In this document: one piece after another, positions 20,696-33,776 of the stretch
Position numbering within the stretch: position 1 is the stretch's first letter
Layout: every line of letters starts with the position of its first letter
Source of the DNA: Aotearoamyces nothofagi
Taxonomy: Eukaryota; Ascomycota; Leotiomycetes; Leotiales; Tympanidaceae
Direction: 5' to 3'
Length of the DNA stretch: 64,000 nt
Assembly: GCA_015345905.1 (NCBI GenBank)
Contig: JADDTR010000024.1
Location: 1 to 64,000 of the forward strand
Program-made: the position numbers and the translations under genes
The notes under the pieces: model-generated
Seen by the model: only the letters and a program-made list of their open reading frames with translations
Told to the model about the DNA's origin: nothing
The model's database searches: none

Positions 20696-22243
20696 CTAGG
20701 CCATCATTCGGGAAACGGAGACTCTGGGTCTAACAGACCTTGCAAAGGCATCATAGCCAGGTGGCGCATCATTATGCGGCCGGGTCTGCACCGGCACCTG
20801 CGCCGTCTGGCCGGGCAGAACACTACCCAAGGTGAACTCCGGGTGGGGCGTCTCGATGGTCCGCGGCTGGAGCTGCTCGTAGACCTCAGCGGCAATATCT
20901 ACCAAGTCGCCACTACCACGGGCCCTTCCGACGCTAGAGATCTCGATGGGGAGTTTCAAAGAAAGCGAAGTAGACGGTACACCGGTACCGAGAGTGTGCA
21001 CTGACAGATCCATCGAGAGGGTGTAGATGCGCGAGATGAGGCACGAATGGAAGGTCGGGATCCATCTCTTGCACGCGGGGAGCGTCAAGGGGACGAGGAT
21101 CTCGGCCTCGTAATAGCCCCAGGTGCCAGCCGAGACGATGGCGTCGGTGTCGCAGGATGATTCGGAGCTGGCGGTGGAATAGCCAGAATCACGCCTGGCA
21201 TATCGCGGCGAGGCGATATGGTGCGTCCAGGGAACGGACTCGACATTGCGCGAGGCTAGGGAGAGGGTGGTGCTGTAGATGGCGCGATGGACTTCGTAGT
21301 TGGAGACCAAGCTTCCGTGCATGGGGAGTATTTGCATTGGCTTTACGGAGTGGAAGGTTGAACATCTGATGCGGGTAGAGAGGCACCCTAGGCGTGGTGG
21401 TTTGGAAGCCGCCTCGGAGGGGTCGAAACGGAGCTTTAATTTTGCGATTGTGGTAGTTGAGGTGTTTGCAGGATTGAGGATGAGGTCTTTTGGCTGGATG
21501 GATGAGACGGTGATGGTGCCGAGTTTGCCTTTGAACATACCTTTCCGGAGGGTCTTGGAGGCTGAGAGGCGGTAGTCTTTATCTGAAGCGAGGATATGCA
21601 GAGGCGGTGATTCCGGAATGGCGGGGATGATGTGTAAGGTGCGAGAACCCTCGGTCAATGTTGTAACCTGCCTGTCGTCCTCGCGAAAGCGAATCACCTT
21701 GACCGCGATAGAATACCTGACTTTGTTCATATAGGGCGCCAGGTCATCAGGAGACATGGAGACGTCGCCCATACTGGGTGGAAGGCAGAGATGAGCATCA
21801 CACACGTGGTCCGTCTCTGTCGGATGCGAACAGACCTGTGGGAGGAGACGTTCCGGGATGACGAAGTTGAAGGGGAACCGATACGTCCTCCCAGCGTGGG
21901 CGATGCGTGGAACGGGGTAGTCCGACTCTGCAATGGGCATGAGCAGTTTCAGGAAGGTGTGACGGGCCTCGAGCTTGGACTGGCCGGCCATGGCTACCGG
22001 CGACATGATCTCGACACGCGTGGTGCAGATGCCCTGGAGCGTGATCTGGACCTCGTCGAAGCGCGACGTCATGGGCGCGGTGATGGCGACCTGGCCGGAC
22101 AAGGCGTCGTGGGTGGTGTACGTGTAGCTCTCGCTGTTGTGCTCGTCGAGAATGACTTCGACGTCGGGCTTGTCCTGGTGGGCCAGGCGGCAGGCGTAGC
22201 TGGTCATGCTGTCGAAAGACATGAAGGATGGTTCGTAGACCAT
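20696..22243 (-). CDS. Alpha-arrestin-like adaptor with PPxY motif
   Basis: A single exon encodes 515 residues from ATG 22243. The N-terminal arrestin fold is seen as DALSGQVAIT, FDEVQITLQG and RTYRFPFNFVIPERLLP (about 45-135). The C-terminal arrestin part is seen as VRYSIAVKVIRF and KLRFDPSE. Near the end lies APPGYDAF, a PPxY motif that would bind the WW domains of a NEDD4/Rsp5 ubiquitin ligase. Fungal alpha-arrestins recruit Rsp5 to plasma-membrane transporters or receptors for ubiquitination and endocytosis; the cargo of this one is unknown. Coding GC is higher than in neighbours and the opposite strand has long shadow frames. The gene faces a 5 kb gene-free region, which may be a large regulatory area. 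Confidence 0.8.
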   Translation of the reverse strand: MVYEPSFMSFDSMTSYACRLAHQDKPDVEVILDEHNSESYTYTTHDALSGQVAITAPMTSRFDEVQITLQGICTTRVEIMSPVAMAGQSKLEARHTFLKLLMPIAESDYPVPRIAHAGRTYRFPFNFVIPERLLPQVCSHPTETDHVCDAHLCLPPSMGDVSMSPDDLAPYMNKVRYSIAVKVIRFREDDRQVTTLTEGSRTLHIIPAIPESPPLHILASDKDYRLSASKTLRKGMFKGKLGTITVSSIQPKDLILNPANTSTTTIAKLKLRFDPSEAASKPPRLGCLSTRIRCSTFHSVKPMQILPMHGSLVSNYEVHRAIYSTTLSLASRNVESVPWTHHIASPRYARRDSGYSTASSESSCDTDAIVSAGTWGYYEAEILVPLTLPACKRWIPTFHSCLISRIYTLSMDLSVHTLGTGVPSTSLSLKLPIEISSVGRARGSGDLVDIAAEVYEQLQPRTIETPHPEFTLGSVLPGQTAQVPVQTRPHNDAPPGYDAFARSVRPRVSVSRMMA

Positions 22244-23690
22244 GCTGAAGGGAGGGGGAGCCTCGAGGGCCTTTTATTTCCTTCCTCTGGCGGTCTTCTT
22301 CTCAGCGCTGCTGATGAGCGCGGGCTTGAGGACGGTGCTCGCTGTACTGAGGAGTATCACCGTTCGTAGGCTGTCTGTAGGCGGTCTGGACTCTGAGGTG
22401 CTGGGGATAACGTCAGAGAGGCAAGCCAGCAATCAATCAATCGCCCAGTCAACCGATGCGTCAGTCGAATAATCAATCGCCCACAGTGCTCCAAGGAAGC
22501 AGATACGCAGACTGGTCGATGGACACGAAGCTGGGAGGAGGATGGAGACGGCGCATGGTGGTGAACTTATATATCCAGCACACGGCCAGCCGTCGCACCG
22601 CACGGGACTGTGGTTGATGGGTTGGAAGCACGCAAGCCGCAAGAGCTGGGGCGCCTGACTCACCGGCCAATGCAGGCATGGATGGATGGGACGGATAGGG
22701 ATTTTGGGGGGGGGAGGGAGGGGGGCCGAGGGGCCAAGGTGCACGGACAGAGAGAGGGACAGGCAGAGGCAGAGGCAGAGGCAGAGGGAGCGATGGGCGC
22801 CAAGGCCCCGCCGTGTCCCAAGCCCGCGCCGCTTGCGTCTCTGGCCGCTGTGGCAGCTCCTTCCGCTGCCGGAATCCGGGGGTCTCAGGGCGCCGCGCCA
22901 GGCCGCATGGGGCAGTATCTGTGAGTCGATGCGGGAGTGGAGGCGTGCACTGCGCTGCGGGCTCGCCGGGATCTGGAAATGCCGGCCAGGGCACGCCGGT
23001 GATGGGCTTTGCGTGTTGGCTTTGAGTGTTGAGCGGGCTTGCTCAGATGTTCAGATCTATATATGCATGAACGTGTGTATATGTCGCTATATGTGCTTGC
23101 ATATACTCGCGTGGTTTCTGATGGAGACCCTGGCTGGTTAGATGTCCTCTACTGTCCTCTACGCTACTCTACTCGAAGATACTGGGACTGGATATACCGT
23201 GGCTCTATTGCAGCGTATTCTATTTTATCGGGGCGTTGGCATTTCAGTAGATGGAGAGAGTAGCGATAGAGTAGCGATAGAGCAGCGATAGAGCAGGCGC
23301 TCCCAGTGCAGCGTTCCGCGTGCAGAGTCGGACGTACCGCAAGGGAAGACGCCGCGGGCGGGGTGGTATCCGGCAAGCTGGCATAGGACGAGCACGCTGG
23401 CTAGGCGTGGCCACAGTAGTGTACCAGTGTGCCATGTGCCATGTGCCCATATACAGAGTCTGGGCTTGGCACCTTTTCACCTGGGATTCGAGGTCTGCTG
23501 CTGTAGAGTACAGCCCTGCAGTTCCGGTGCTCTCTGGATGGATGAACCAACGCGAAGATGGGTAGATGAATGCCTTGTTGTCGTCGCATTGTTCTACAGA
23601 TGGATGGATTCAATCCCTCTTCGCGGTAATAGATCAGTGGGATCAGTGACTCCGAAGAATGATGATGGCGATGAGAACGCTTGTAATGAA

Positions 23691-23723
23691 TATAATAGAT
23701 ATAATAGATATAATAGATATAAC
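23691..23723. repeat. 9-base microsatellite (TATAATAGA)n
   Basis: About three and a half copies of a 9-base unit, TATAATAGA, in tandem. Confidence 0.85.
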
Positions 23724-24452
23724 AAGGACTATAATATAACAGCTAGTTACTAGAGTTTACCCTGCCATGGCCCGATGTAAATGTTCCATCGCTGCCGCTA
23801 GAAGTGTTCAAATGGTGGGCCTGGTAGACTGTAGGCTGCTAATCTTACTACACTACAGCACTCCGACAGTTCTCCTACAGGTCCCTACAGCACTCCGACA
23901 GTACTCCTCCAGCGCTATTATAGCACTTCGATAGTGCTCCTACAGCGCTCCTACAGCGCTACTACAGCACACACATGTCCCCCGCAAGGCGTATCGCTCA
24001 AGATGTCCACTGGACACTGCGCTATCCTGCACACGCTACCGTACCCTAACTCGTTCTCCTCTGTGCTACAGCAGGTGCTGCCCCTGCTGCCTCTGGCTTT
24101 TCCAGCACCTCCAGCACTGCGCATAGCACCGCATGTCCCCTACAAGGCGTCGGCCATGCCAAGTCTACTCACCGTCCCACTTCTGCCCAGTTCCGCCCGC
24201 TCCGCACTCTCCCTCTCCCTCAACCCCACCGCCCCACCCGCCCGAACGCCGGCCAGCCGCGTCGATTCCGCCCAAAGGCCGCGCCTGCCCGCGCCTGCCC
24301 GCGTCTGCCCACGCCCTGTCGTCGACAAGGCCCCGGCCAGACAAAGAGTCATACAGCGTAGCCTCGCAGGCAGAGCAGAGCCCCCTTGCTGTTCTGATGA
24401 ATCAGCCTCGCGATGGCTACCCTGCGCACCTTGCCTGCATCCATTCTTTGTA

Positions 24453-24486
24453 ATCCATCATCCATCATCCATCATCTATCATCCAC
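24453..24486. repeat. (ATCC/ATC) microsatellite
   Basis: Tandem CATCCAT-type 7-base units, about five copies with one variant (CATCTAT). Confidence 0.85.
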
Positions 24487-24660
24487 CAAGGTGGCTCATC
24501 GTCAACAACTACGGCTTGTTGTGTGCAGGGCGTGAGATTGCTCCGTTCGTTGCTGCTGCCACTACGGCAGGTTGATGCCATGTGCTAGCTAGATTGCACT
24601 ACATTCCATTACAGTTCATTACATGATCATGCCAGACCAGACATGATCATGCGAGCTATG

Positions 24661-24702
24661 CTCGATGATTTATCTCGATGATTTATCTCGATGATTTATC
24701 TC
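24661..24702. repeat. 13-base tandem repeat
   Basis: Three exact copies of CTCGATGATTTAT followed by CTC. Confidence 0.9.
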
Positions 24703-27337
24703 TTGGCCATCTTACGTCATACCGTCGAGACGTGCCTATGCCTGTGCTGTGCTTCTGACGCTGTGCTTACGCTGGTGCTTGCCAACTAATTCCAAGATAC
24801 CTTACTTACTCAGCGAGTGCACACTATATATTTCTCTCGACCCTAGATACGGGGGACTACGTAGATATCCAACCTCCCATCAGATAAACCAAGCAATCAA
24901 TAAACTAGTAGATCAACAAATCAATAAATCAGCTACGGTTAAAAGAAAAGAAAGAAGAAAAAGGCGACTCCTCCGTCTCCGAAACCGCCAGCCTTTCCTC
25001 CAAAGGCCATAACCAGAAATCCACTCGGGTCGTCGCCTGAGGCTGCCTACGGGAAACTCCACTCCATGTTCGTAAGGACCGACCTAGAGTTCCTGGCGGC
25101 CTGGCGGCAGGGTAACGCATTACTAAGGCTACAACTCCTGTTCGCGATGACGCATCTCTCCGCTCCTGCTTCCGAAAGGGACAGCACGAGAGCGGATTGT
25201 ATCGTGCCCGGAATGCAATCCAACACAGCAGGATGTGCCCATGGTGCATCTTCTGTTCTCCCGCCCTTTCTGCTATATCTAAATGGCATGATGCAGGTAA
25301 TGCATGGCGAATGGCGAGGGAAACGCATCTGTCACTTTGCATGTGGAGGAACTGTCAGATCTGACTGCTTACCATATCTGACTTATCAAGATCTGGCAGA
25401 GTCGAAGTTGGAATTCGAGTACAGTATTACGGCAGATATTGGAGCTGGTAAATGCCCCAATGGTAGCATGGAAATATATCTATACAGCCTCCACCCATCA
25501 CCGACCGATCCATCCACCTCATGTCCCGTCCCTCTACCCTAGTTCTGGGGCTGTTTGCCATCTGTCATCACCGCCAGATCCGAAAGATCCAAGACCTCTC
25601 TTATCTACTGTTTCCCTGTCATGAACAACAAGAGCAATCATAAACCCACAACAATAGACTCTATAAATAGTTCCATGCCGATACGGTATTGCAGTCATCT
25701 CACCCCTTGCCGTCCTTCTAATCCTTTTCTTTCGTAGTGCGCCATGTCAGTCACAGAGCACCGGCTCTAGAACTAACGACACCTCTTCTAGTGACCTGAC
25801 CCGGCAAGAAAGCCAAAAGAATACGATCTCCGTCTCTCGGGAATCAGCAATACCGGACTCCGAACGAGGTGACTTCTCATCATCCCGATCCGAGAGCTGT
25901 TTGCTGTAGAAACCACGTTGGTATGTTTGTATCAATCAGATGCTATTATATTGGACATCTCCATCCATATATTTCAGCTCTGTGATGCAAATATTTTCTT
26001 GGTCTGCCTGGCCCTCGAGCACCGTGAAGCAGTACATATATGCGTCGGTCATGTCAGTCCTTGTCTTCTAGTCCTTCCCATCTATGTCTTCTCTTTAACC
26101 CCTTCCAGTCATTCTCTATGTCAGGAAGAAGCTAGAATATATACGTACACATGCTTTGTGAACGCATAGCAGAACTACGACGACGATAGATACTTCACTA
26201 TTCCCTCCCTTTCCTATTTTCCTCCATTCTTAATTCCTAGTTATGTCGTATCGATATACATGCATCTATGCATCTTCCTTGCAGGTGCCTAAGTCTTATC
26301 TGACGGGCAAGCAAGGCAACATAACGGCATAGTAGAAACAGTAGGTACATGGCACATGCAAAAGTCACGGACCACTTAAATTTTCGCACAACTCAACAAC
26401 TGGTATATCAGTTTCCCCAACGAATACGCAGCAGGACCGCCATTACGGTCAATTACTTTCCTGGATACGAGTTTGTCATCCCTCAATCCACTGTTGGAAA
26501 CAAAACACTCCGAGCTCCAAAGCCGATCCCGATATCGGATCCCCGAGACATATGCACAAGTAGGCTGGGGGCAGGCATATGAAAGCACACGGATGTTTTG
26601 CGTCGTACTGCAAGGTAAGAGCCAGGTCGAGGGAAGGAAAGTCTAGACCTTGGAAGAGGGTTGTGTGTACATCTGTACATCTATCCATCACATCCTTTCC
26701 ATATATATATACATGCATGCATACCTACGTAAACACATACATACATATCACATAGTCCATCCCACTTCCCTTCGTTACTCTACAAAGCGATCCGTAGCGA
26801 CGCATGAGATCGCCGTGACGGAACCGGGCAGTCAGCGCGAGTGTAGGGATGATGTCGCTGCTGCCTATTTTCTAGAGTACTCTCCCGCGAGCCGGGGTTA
26901 GAAATTGATCGGCTTCCTTGCTTGGAACTGCGGAGCGGAGAGGCGGGATGGGATGGGATGTGCTGGTAGGCATCGTTTTGGCGGGAGAGGGTATACCTGT
27001 TTCTGGGCGCTGGGCTCGCGGTAGGGGCATTTGGATTCCTGGCAGGTTGGGTTCCTGGCAAGTTGGGGTTCGTCATTCGTCAGCGCCTCGAGGTTGGTGG
27101 CTTTGGCTTGTCAGTAGAAGAATCTCCTCTGTTCTTGGTTTCCCGAACCTCCAACGACATGGCTTTGCACGAGGTCAACACCCGCTACTTTGGTATATAC
27201 AGATCTCCTGTTTCCATCTACATCTAATTTCTCAAGAAGGCGGTGATATATCGCACCGAGACCTCTCATACACTATCATTTTCCTCAACCCAAACGCCAT
27301 CAATGCACGCTCCAATAGAACATCCTACACTTATACT

Positions 27338-28612
27338 TTACACCATCACTCTTCTCAATCCCTCTGTTCCACCGAGAATCCTTCTGCCCGTCACAGCGCA
27401 ACGGCCCTTTCCACTCTCCCATTTCCCTTCCTTGTCTGACATGAACTCTTCCTGTTTCTCATGATCACCGTTTACCCACTTGTGGATGCAGGTATAACAA
27501 AAGACGAAGCCTGTCTGGCAAGCTGTAGCAGTTTCGATTTCCTCTTCGCATATCGGGCACAGCTCTGACTTGCTCGGGATTGTTACTGTGAAGATTGGGA
27601 GAAGAGACGTTGCAGCGATCGGCGGATTTGCTGGAAGACCAGACTCCTCTGTTGATGTCGTCTCCGCATCCAATGGTTTTGGGACTTGCTTCACTTTTGG
27701 TAGTCCGGAAATAACAGGCGGAGGCAATTCAATCCCTTCGGCAGCCTTTCTACTCAGTTGACGTGCGAAATCCGAAGCGTGCCACCATTCTAGAAATTTG
27801 AGTGCAAATATACTTGTCGGTAGTAGGATCTTGACGCTCGACAGTAATCTCGGTACTATAGTCCTCGGATGGAATATCGATGTTGTCCCTGGTTGTCCAG
27901 ATGGCGAGGATTCCGAAGGATTATTCAGTAAAGCAATTGCCCGGTGATCAGCCTCTCCTAAACGTCGCACTCGAGTACCGACAAGCCAGAGGAATGGTGA
28001 GTGATATTTGCTGTTATCAAAGAGATATGCAAGATTAAAGGCAAGCAGAGAAAAATAATATGCGGCATTGACACTTGGGTATATATTTCGTAAAAACCAC
28101 CTGTAATAGTGAAGGAATCTTTGCTTGGTCGTCGGATTGGGAGGTAATCGGGTGTAGTTAGCACCCAGCAGAGCTCTTGGCGCATTGATATCATAACTTT
28201 CATCCAGCTTGCGTTTCAGGTACGGCAGGCCAACCATTACAGCGAGATTCTTCCATATATCCGTCTCGGTGAGCGCAAGCGTCTCTCGCACGAGCGCGGG
28301 TGCTCCGATTTGAGCTCGAGGAAGCTCCGCGCGCAACGCCTTTTCTCGTTTGAGGCCATAGAAGTTCTCCGTGAATCCTCCACCATAGGTCTTGAGAAAA
28401 TGCCGCTCGACAGCGAGCATGAGAAGGGCGTAGAGCTCATCGAATGAGTTGAGGGCGCGAAGGAGATACCGAGGGTGTTGATGGGTCGCGATGACGAGCA
28501 GGTATCGGAGAGAAGGAGGAAGAAGAGATGCAAGCTGCTGTTCGGAAAGTAATTCGAAGAGCGAAGGCTTATGGTCATCCAAGGTGCCCTGAAGGGCAGC
28601 CATGTACTCCAT
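27338..28612 (-). CDS. PEX12: Peroxin 12, peroxisomal RING ubiquitin ligase subunit
   Basis: A single exon of 424 residues. The ATG at 28612 is chosen because the family begins with MExMxALQGTxDDxKPSLFE, and [20 protein letters not shown] matches it. The frame is open a little further upstream but has no ATG. The N-terminal membrane region (about 30-290) contains [20 protein letters not shown]. The C-terminal RING-like domain has [20 protein letters not shown] followed by CYTCIHKWV. With PEX2 and PEX10 the protein forms the peroxisomal membrane ubiquitin ligase channel that recycles the import receptor PEX5. PEX12 has an incomplete set of zinc ligands in the family, consistent with what is seen. 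It is head-to-head with TSC1. Confidence 0.93.
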   Translation of the reverse strand: MEYMAALQGTLDDHKPSLFELLSEQQLASLLPPSLRYLLVIATHQHPRYLLRALNSFDELYALLMLAVERHFLKTYGGGFTENFYGLKREKALRAELPRAQIGAPALVRETLALTETDIWKNLAVMVGLPYLKRKLDESYDINAPRALLGANYTRLPPNPTTKQRFLHYYRWFLRNIYPSVNAAYYFSLLAFNLAYLFDNSKYHSPFLWLVGTRVRRLGEADHRAIALLNNPSESSPSGQPGTTSIFHPRTIVPRLLSSVKILLPTSIFALKFLEWWHASDFARQLSRKAAEGIELPPPVISGLPKVKQVPKPLDAETTSTEESGLPANPPIAATSLLPIFTVTIPSKSELCPICEEEIETATACQTGFVFCYTCIHKWVNGDHEKQEEFMSDKEGKWESGKGRCAVTGRRILGGTEGLRRVMV

Positions 28613-28983
28613 GGTCACACATCGATGTGTGAAGGTTGATGGCGGAGCTCCCAGTTGTGCGTACAAGGCTGAAGGAGCCTCGGCTCGCGACGTCAAGCAA
28701 GCATTAGCGTTGTTCTGTCGGAGCCGTCTTCAGACATTCGGCTCTTCCCGATGATTCGGCAAAATAATGACATACATAGACAACATGCAGCTGTGCAACC
28801 GAAGCTTTTCACAAGGCTTAATCTCTGCCTCATTTCTAACCCCACCATGAATTACTTCGTAGCTGCCTCCAAAGGCACGTTGATTGATGGCTCGACCCAT
28901 TGATATCTTGATAAGAACCCTCTAGCGGTACATCCGAATTGTCTCAGCTGCTTCGATGCGTGCATTCCTACAGATCCCGCATT
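28613..28983. promoter_or_regulatory. Shared PEX12/TSC1 divergent promoter
   Basis: 371 bases separate the two divergent start codons, so the promoters must overlap or be shared. I see no definite TATA box or named operator. Confidence 0.55.
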
Positions 28984-31900
28984 ATGTATTCAGGGTTCGT
29001 ATCTCTCATAGACGAGCATTACATTCTATTGCCAAATCATGGCTGACATGCCGATAGCCACTTGAAAGAGGTTATCAAAGCCATACATACACATGTTTCG
29101 ACCGAGACTCTACCCCTCCCCGACGATATCCTGGACGTCATTCAAGCATACCTTGATAGGCACACTCCCGTTGACGATAGCGACTCGCAAAAGTTACAAG
29201 ACGAACTTCTGTCCATATATCACAAGGACATCCAAGACCAGGCAAAGAGATTAGCAGTATTCTTGTCGATACTTCGACACCTACGACCTGCGATTAGGGG
29301 TTCCAAGAGACTTCTGCAATGGTGGGAGATATTTGAGATTCCTGTTCTGGAACATCTCAGTGAAGAAAAAGGCCTAGCTGTGGAGACTCATGGCATACTC
29401 CTCGGGATATTGGCTTATGATACTGATGATGACGACGACGGAGAAGGGGCTATTACGTCGGCGGTCTTGTCAGAAAGACTCCTATTAACGTGGATTGAAA
29501 AGGCTGGCCGTGCATCTCTACAGGCTGATGCTGCAGCTCATTTCCTGGAGCGACACATAAAGGCTGTTCTCATGGCTTTTGGGAAAACGAGGCCGAAGGT
29601 AACCCAATTCAATTGCCAGAGAGATACTAGACAGCTAACCTTTCATTTCAAGGCCTTCCTTACAACTATAAATAAAGAGTTCGTCAAAAAGGACCATCGT
29701 ACTCTAGTTCTCTCTCTCTTGTGTGAATTTATCCGCCATGGACCACCACATCTCCATCAACTTCTTGAAACGCCTCTATTCTCAAACCTTTTGCGATGCC
29801 TTCAAATCGATACCTCAACAACAGTCGTATCTCTTGCTATGAGAGCATTAACCATGTTCCTCCCGCATATACCAAATTCTAGTGCCAGTCATTTACCTGC
29901 ACTTTTCAACATATACACTCGTATGCTATTTTGGGAACGGGAGCGAGTACTATCCCCCAGTCTTCGCAGCAGTGAAACTGATGCAGAAAAATCAGAGGGT
30001 GGAGGAGATCCAATAGCTAGCCCCCCCTGGGAAAAGCTATCATTTTCTTTTGAATCTGACGACGAGACTTTACCAGAATTGCTGTCTTATTTCACATTCT
30101 TATACGGGCTTTATCCGATCAACTTTATGAGCTACATCAGGAAGCCAAGTCGTTATTTAAGGCACGCTCATTTCCCTGGCGCGGACGATATAGATGTGGA
30201 GCCAAGTGAAATCCGTCAACGAACTCAACCATTCCAGCAGGTCCACTTGGTACACCCAAACTTTTATTCAATGACGATTGAGTCTGAAATAACAGACCCA
30301 AATCGTTGGATGAAGAGCGAAGCTGCAGACGTGGTAGCGTCATGTATGGCGCTTTACGTTCCTTTATATTCTGCAGTACCGACTATGCCACAAAATTACC
30401 CTTCGTCGGCTCTATCTGAAGCCCCGAGCCAACGTGAAAGCAATATTAATGTACCTGTACAGACCTTTCTGGACAGCGATGGTGATGAAACGGAATCATG
30501 CCGTGTTTCTCTAGAAATAGCAAATCTAAGCTGGCGGAACACGATGTCTACCGCTGTGGCGTCACCAACGAGTAGCAAGGACATGTCTAGCTTATTGAGG
30601 ATGCCTTCACATACAACGCACCCAGTTCCGGTTTCCGACTCTCCGACTACTGACCCTCAAACTGGTCGGCTAGATAGTCCAACCTTAGCTCCGCAAACGA
30701 TGCTTTCTCCTCAGACACCTTTACGGAAAATGTCAAATTCCCAAAAGTCACTACGTGAGAGCCTTGAGCAATCACTACCAAATGAAAGCTCGATCACTGT
30801 CTCTTCAGGACAAAGCGCCCAAGAATCACCCACTCATATGGATACTTATCTACAGTCACTCACCCAAAATCTACCGAATTCATCGTCTCTACGCCCAATA
30901 TCTGAGAGCAATACAAACATTGCTTACCTCCACCGGGAAATCATGCTGCTGAAGAATGACTTGAATTTCGAGCGTTATCTTAAGCAGCAGCATCTCTCTC
31001 ATATTGGACAACTTCGTCGCAGACATGTCCGAGAAGCGACTGTGGAGGCAGAAACGCAGAACCTTATTAATGCAAATAGAGCTTTGAAGAGCAAGTTGGA
31101 AGAGGCTAAAATCAATTCGATACAGATGAAGAAGGAGTTTGAGAAGAGCCGCATTCAATCAAGAAAATGGGAGGCCGATCTGACCTCCAAGCTTCGAATT
31201 CTGAAAGAGGAACAAAAGAGCTGGACCGCAGAAAGTGAGGGGTTGCGTCGAGATCTGGCGGCAGCTACGGAAAATAGTCAACAAATGAAGTTGTTGGTTG
31301 TCCAGAGCGAGGCACGAGAGTTGCTTTACAACCAGAAGATGACTTCAATCGAAATCGATCTTGCTGATGTTAAAGAGCTTCATGCTGAGGTTGAGACACT
31401 CACCAAGCAGTTGCGTAAATACGAGGCTCGTGAGACTAAAATAGACCGTGCCAGAGCTAGCGAGGAAGTAGCATTAACCAAAGTCGAACTTCTCGAGATG
31501 GACCTCAGAGTTCGTGAGGCAGAATTTGAAAAGGTCAGACGAGAGAGCAAAAGGGAGATTGATAAACTCACAGCGAAGCTTGAACAAGCTACAGAATCCC
31601 CGAATACCAAATATATCGAAGAATTCAAGATGATGGTGGATAGTGCCGTGGCCGCGAGTCGAACGAGACTCAAGGAAACTCAAAAAGCACATGCCCATCT
31701 TCTTAGACAATTCACAACACTCCAGCAACAGTATCTTATCTTGCAGGACTACCAAAATTCAGATGCACCATTGTTATCTGGGGGGGATGAGGCCTCTATC
31801 TACGAAAGTGAACGACGGTATCGGTCTGGTAGCTCAACGCCTGTTTATCAAAGCCGTCCACGCGCTTCATCTCACCCAAGGTCGCAAGGCCCAGCCACTA

Positions 31901-32289
31901 CAGGGATACAGAGAGCTACCACCGGGATTGCACAATACGGGGAGTCATCGGAGACGTCGCATAATATAAGCAGTGCAGGTAGTCGTAGCACATCTTTAAA
32001 TCGCGCTGACATAATCGAGCATGGACGGAGCGCCAGTGGGAGCGGAGGGAGCACGGCGGGATCTTTGGATCAGAATGGCCTACCAAAGATCAAAGCACAG
32101 AGTGAAATACGTGTATATGGACGAGGTTTGTCTATCCTGTAGATTTACAAGTTCATGCTAACATAAATTATAGGCGGAGTACAAAATATCGGCAATAAGG
32201 ATAAAGAGAAGAAAGACAAGAAGAAGGATGACAGCGACAAGAAGGATAAAAAGAGCATAGGCCTCCGCGGGATTCGAGGCTTTGTATGA
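28984..32289 (+). CDS. TSC1: Hamartin (TSC1) homologue
   Basis: Three exons: 28984-28994, 29058-32125 and 32174-32289, giving 1064 residues. The 11-base first exon (MYSG, last codon shared) is inferred from an ATG, a GTTCGT donor and a CTGAC branch; a different start is possible. The N-terminal helical core (about 1-300) reads like fungal hamartin, for example LLQWWEIFEIPVLEHL and a VKKDHRTLVLSLLCEF-type stretch. A Ser/Thr/Pro-rich middle follows. A long coiled coil spans about residues 625-920. The last exon gives a Lys/Asp-rich end (KDKEKKDKKKDD). TSC1 stabilises TSC2, the GAP for Rheb upstream of TORC1; that role is known for the family and inferred here. TSC2 is not in the window. Confidence 0.85.
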
Positions 32290-32539
32290 TTTATGATGTG
32301 GGGATGAACTATAACAAGAACGTTGATCGATTCTATTTATATAAGCTAGGTTGCTTGGTGGCTGAAATCTTTGGTTGATTATCTGCCCTATCGCAAAAGC
32401 TGATATGGTGTTTCTTTAAATGATATTGAATCATGATAGTAACATGATATCTGTCCTACTGCCATTAAGGCTATCTCAGTGCCTCATAAGCCTCTTCTTG
32501 CTAACGCCGTTATGCATGCACCATTACCCAAAAAATATC

Positions 32540-33776
32540 TTATATACCCAGCCAAGTCTTTCCTCTCTCATAAACAAAGAAGCTTACAGCAACCATGGGC
32601 ACAACCTTCACGTACCCAATGCTAAGCCCTACCCAGAATCCCATGAAGCCTCGTTCCTTGAATATCAATTTTGCGGTCTCGCTAATTCGCAATCGATGCC
32701 CATCCCCAACAGCACCACCAACTTGCATCCTTCTCCTTATGACTTCCAACGGGTACGAGGCAGTTTGTGAGACCATACCAGCCACTCCACCAGAAAGGAG
32801 CTCCGCCCAGGAGACAAGGGGGTCTGGTTTACCAACAGGAAAGTTTTCTGGTCTTGCCATTGTCGTCCACTTTGAGAATTTAGGATTGCGAAGAATGTCG
32901 CCAGCAGTATCATGAGTGAGAAACGACATTCCAGCGTATGGAAGCATCCCAATTATAGTAGGAGAGAAGCCTCGATAGAAGTTCGCAAGACCAGAGCGGG
33001 GAGTGATGGTGTGGACAGTTGAAACAGTCCTATTGGCAACGGTCTGAACTGCGGTACCAGGGGTTGATGATGCTGTAATTGGCAGAGGCGGTGGCGGTAA
33101 GCGAGGATGCTCGTGGTAGATATGCCTTACAATTGCTGAAAATGATAGCCTACTGTCCTTCTTGGTTTCGAAGGCGAGTCGAACTCTGATGACTTCTAGT
33201 GGGTATGTGAAGAAAACGGATGTGACTCCAGCAAGGGAGCCACTGACTAGACGACGCAGAGGGGTTTCGTGCTCTGGACTATGAATGACAATTGCTCGTA
33301 CTTGTTCGTATGCGAGGAATTTTATCGCGGCATATGGGAAGATTCGAAGAACAGTCGCTGAATGGCCTCTGAAGAGACCTAGAGGGCCTTCGTCTTTGTA
33401 AATATCTTTCATGGCAGCTACGACGCCAAACCATGATCCAGTATACTTTGCAAATTGTGGGTTGCTAGCTTGAAACAGGATCTTGACTCGATCGAGGGGC
33501 GCGACCATTGTTTTAGCCTGCTATAGTCAGTGTAAATCCTCTTCTGCTGCTGTCTCTGCTTACGGCGCATCCTGCGAGTCCGCCAGCTAGCCCGGACCGC
33601 CACACATAATCCAGACTCTGCTTGTGTGGCGGACGCGCCTTTGGAGCTATAGTATCGTCATCTGTCGGACACACAGCTGGCAGCTTGCTATGTACGTCCG
33701 CAGTGGCGTCCATCTGTCGTGATCGGTTCTTGAAGGCTGTAGGTTGGGAGGCATAGCCTAAGAGCGCCGGTGGCAT
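32540..33776 (-). CDS. Mitochondrial carrier, LEU5/coenzyme A type
   Basis: Two exons, 33776-33564 and 33517-32540, with a 46-base intron (GTAAGC to TATAGCAG), giving 396 residues. Three carrier repeats are seen, each with the signature PxD/ExxK/R: PLDRVK, PLEVIR and PLEVIR. The first repeat is split by the intron (GLAGGLAGCA then AKTMVAPLDRVK), which confirms the splice. A 55-residue leader and a Pro-rich loop after the second signature (PRLPPPPLPI) are extra. The sequence resembles the yeast Leu5/SLC25A16/A42 group, which brings coenzyme A or related nucleotides into the matrix across the inner membrane. The carrier call is firm; the substrate is inferred. Confidence 0.85.

Larger units (their letters stand above)
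22244..27337. other. 5 kb gene-poor region with simple repeats
   Basis: No frame here looks like a protein family. Many overlapping frames exist only because the DNA is GC-rich at 22.5-24.5 kb. It holds a G-rich strand run at 22707-22735 and a GGCAGA hexamer run at 22760-22786. A set of CTACAGC/CTCCGACAG short repeats lies at 23855-23970, and several microsatellites are listed separately. It may carry the long promoter of the arrestin gene or a non-coding RNA; neither can be shown from sequence alone. Confidence 0.55.

Noticed and set aside
22473-23141. Overlapping long frames on both strands in GC-rich DNA
   Set aside because: Composition is Pro/Arg/Gly low complexity, frames exist in several registers at once, no conserved motif.
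24929-25542. 137- and 158-codon frames on opposite strands
   Set aside because: No domain-like pattern, no good splice context, and neither reads like a protein core.
28613-28696. N-terminal extension of PEX12
   Set aside because: The extended frame has no ATG, and the family start matches the ATG at 28612.
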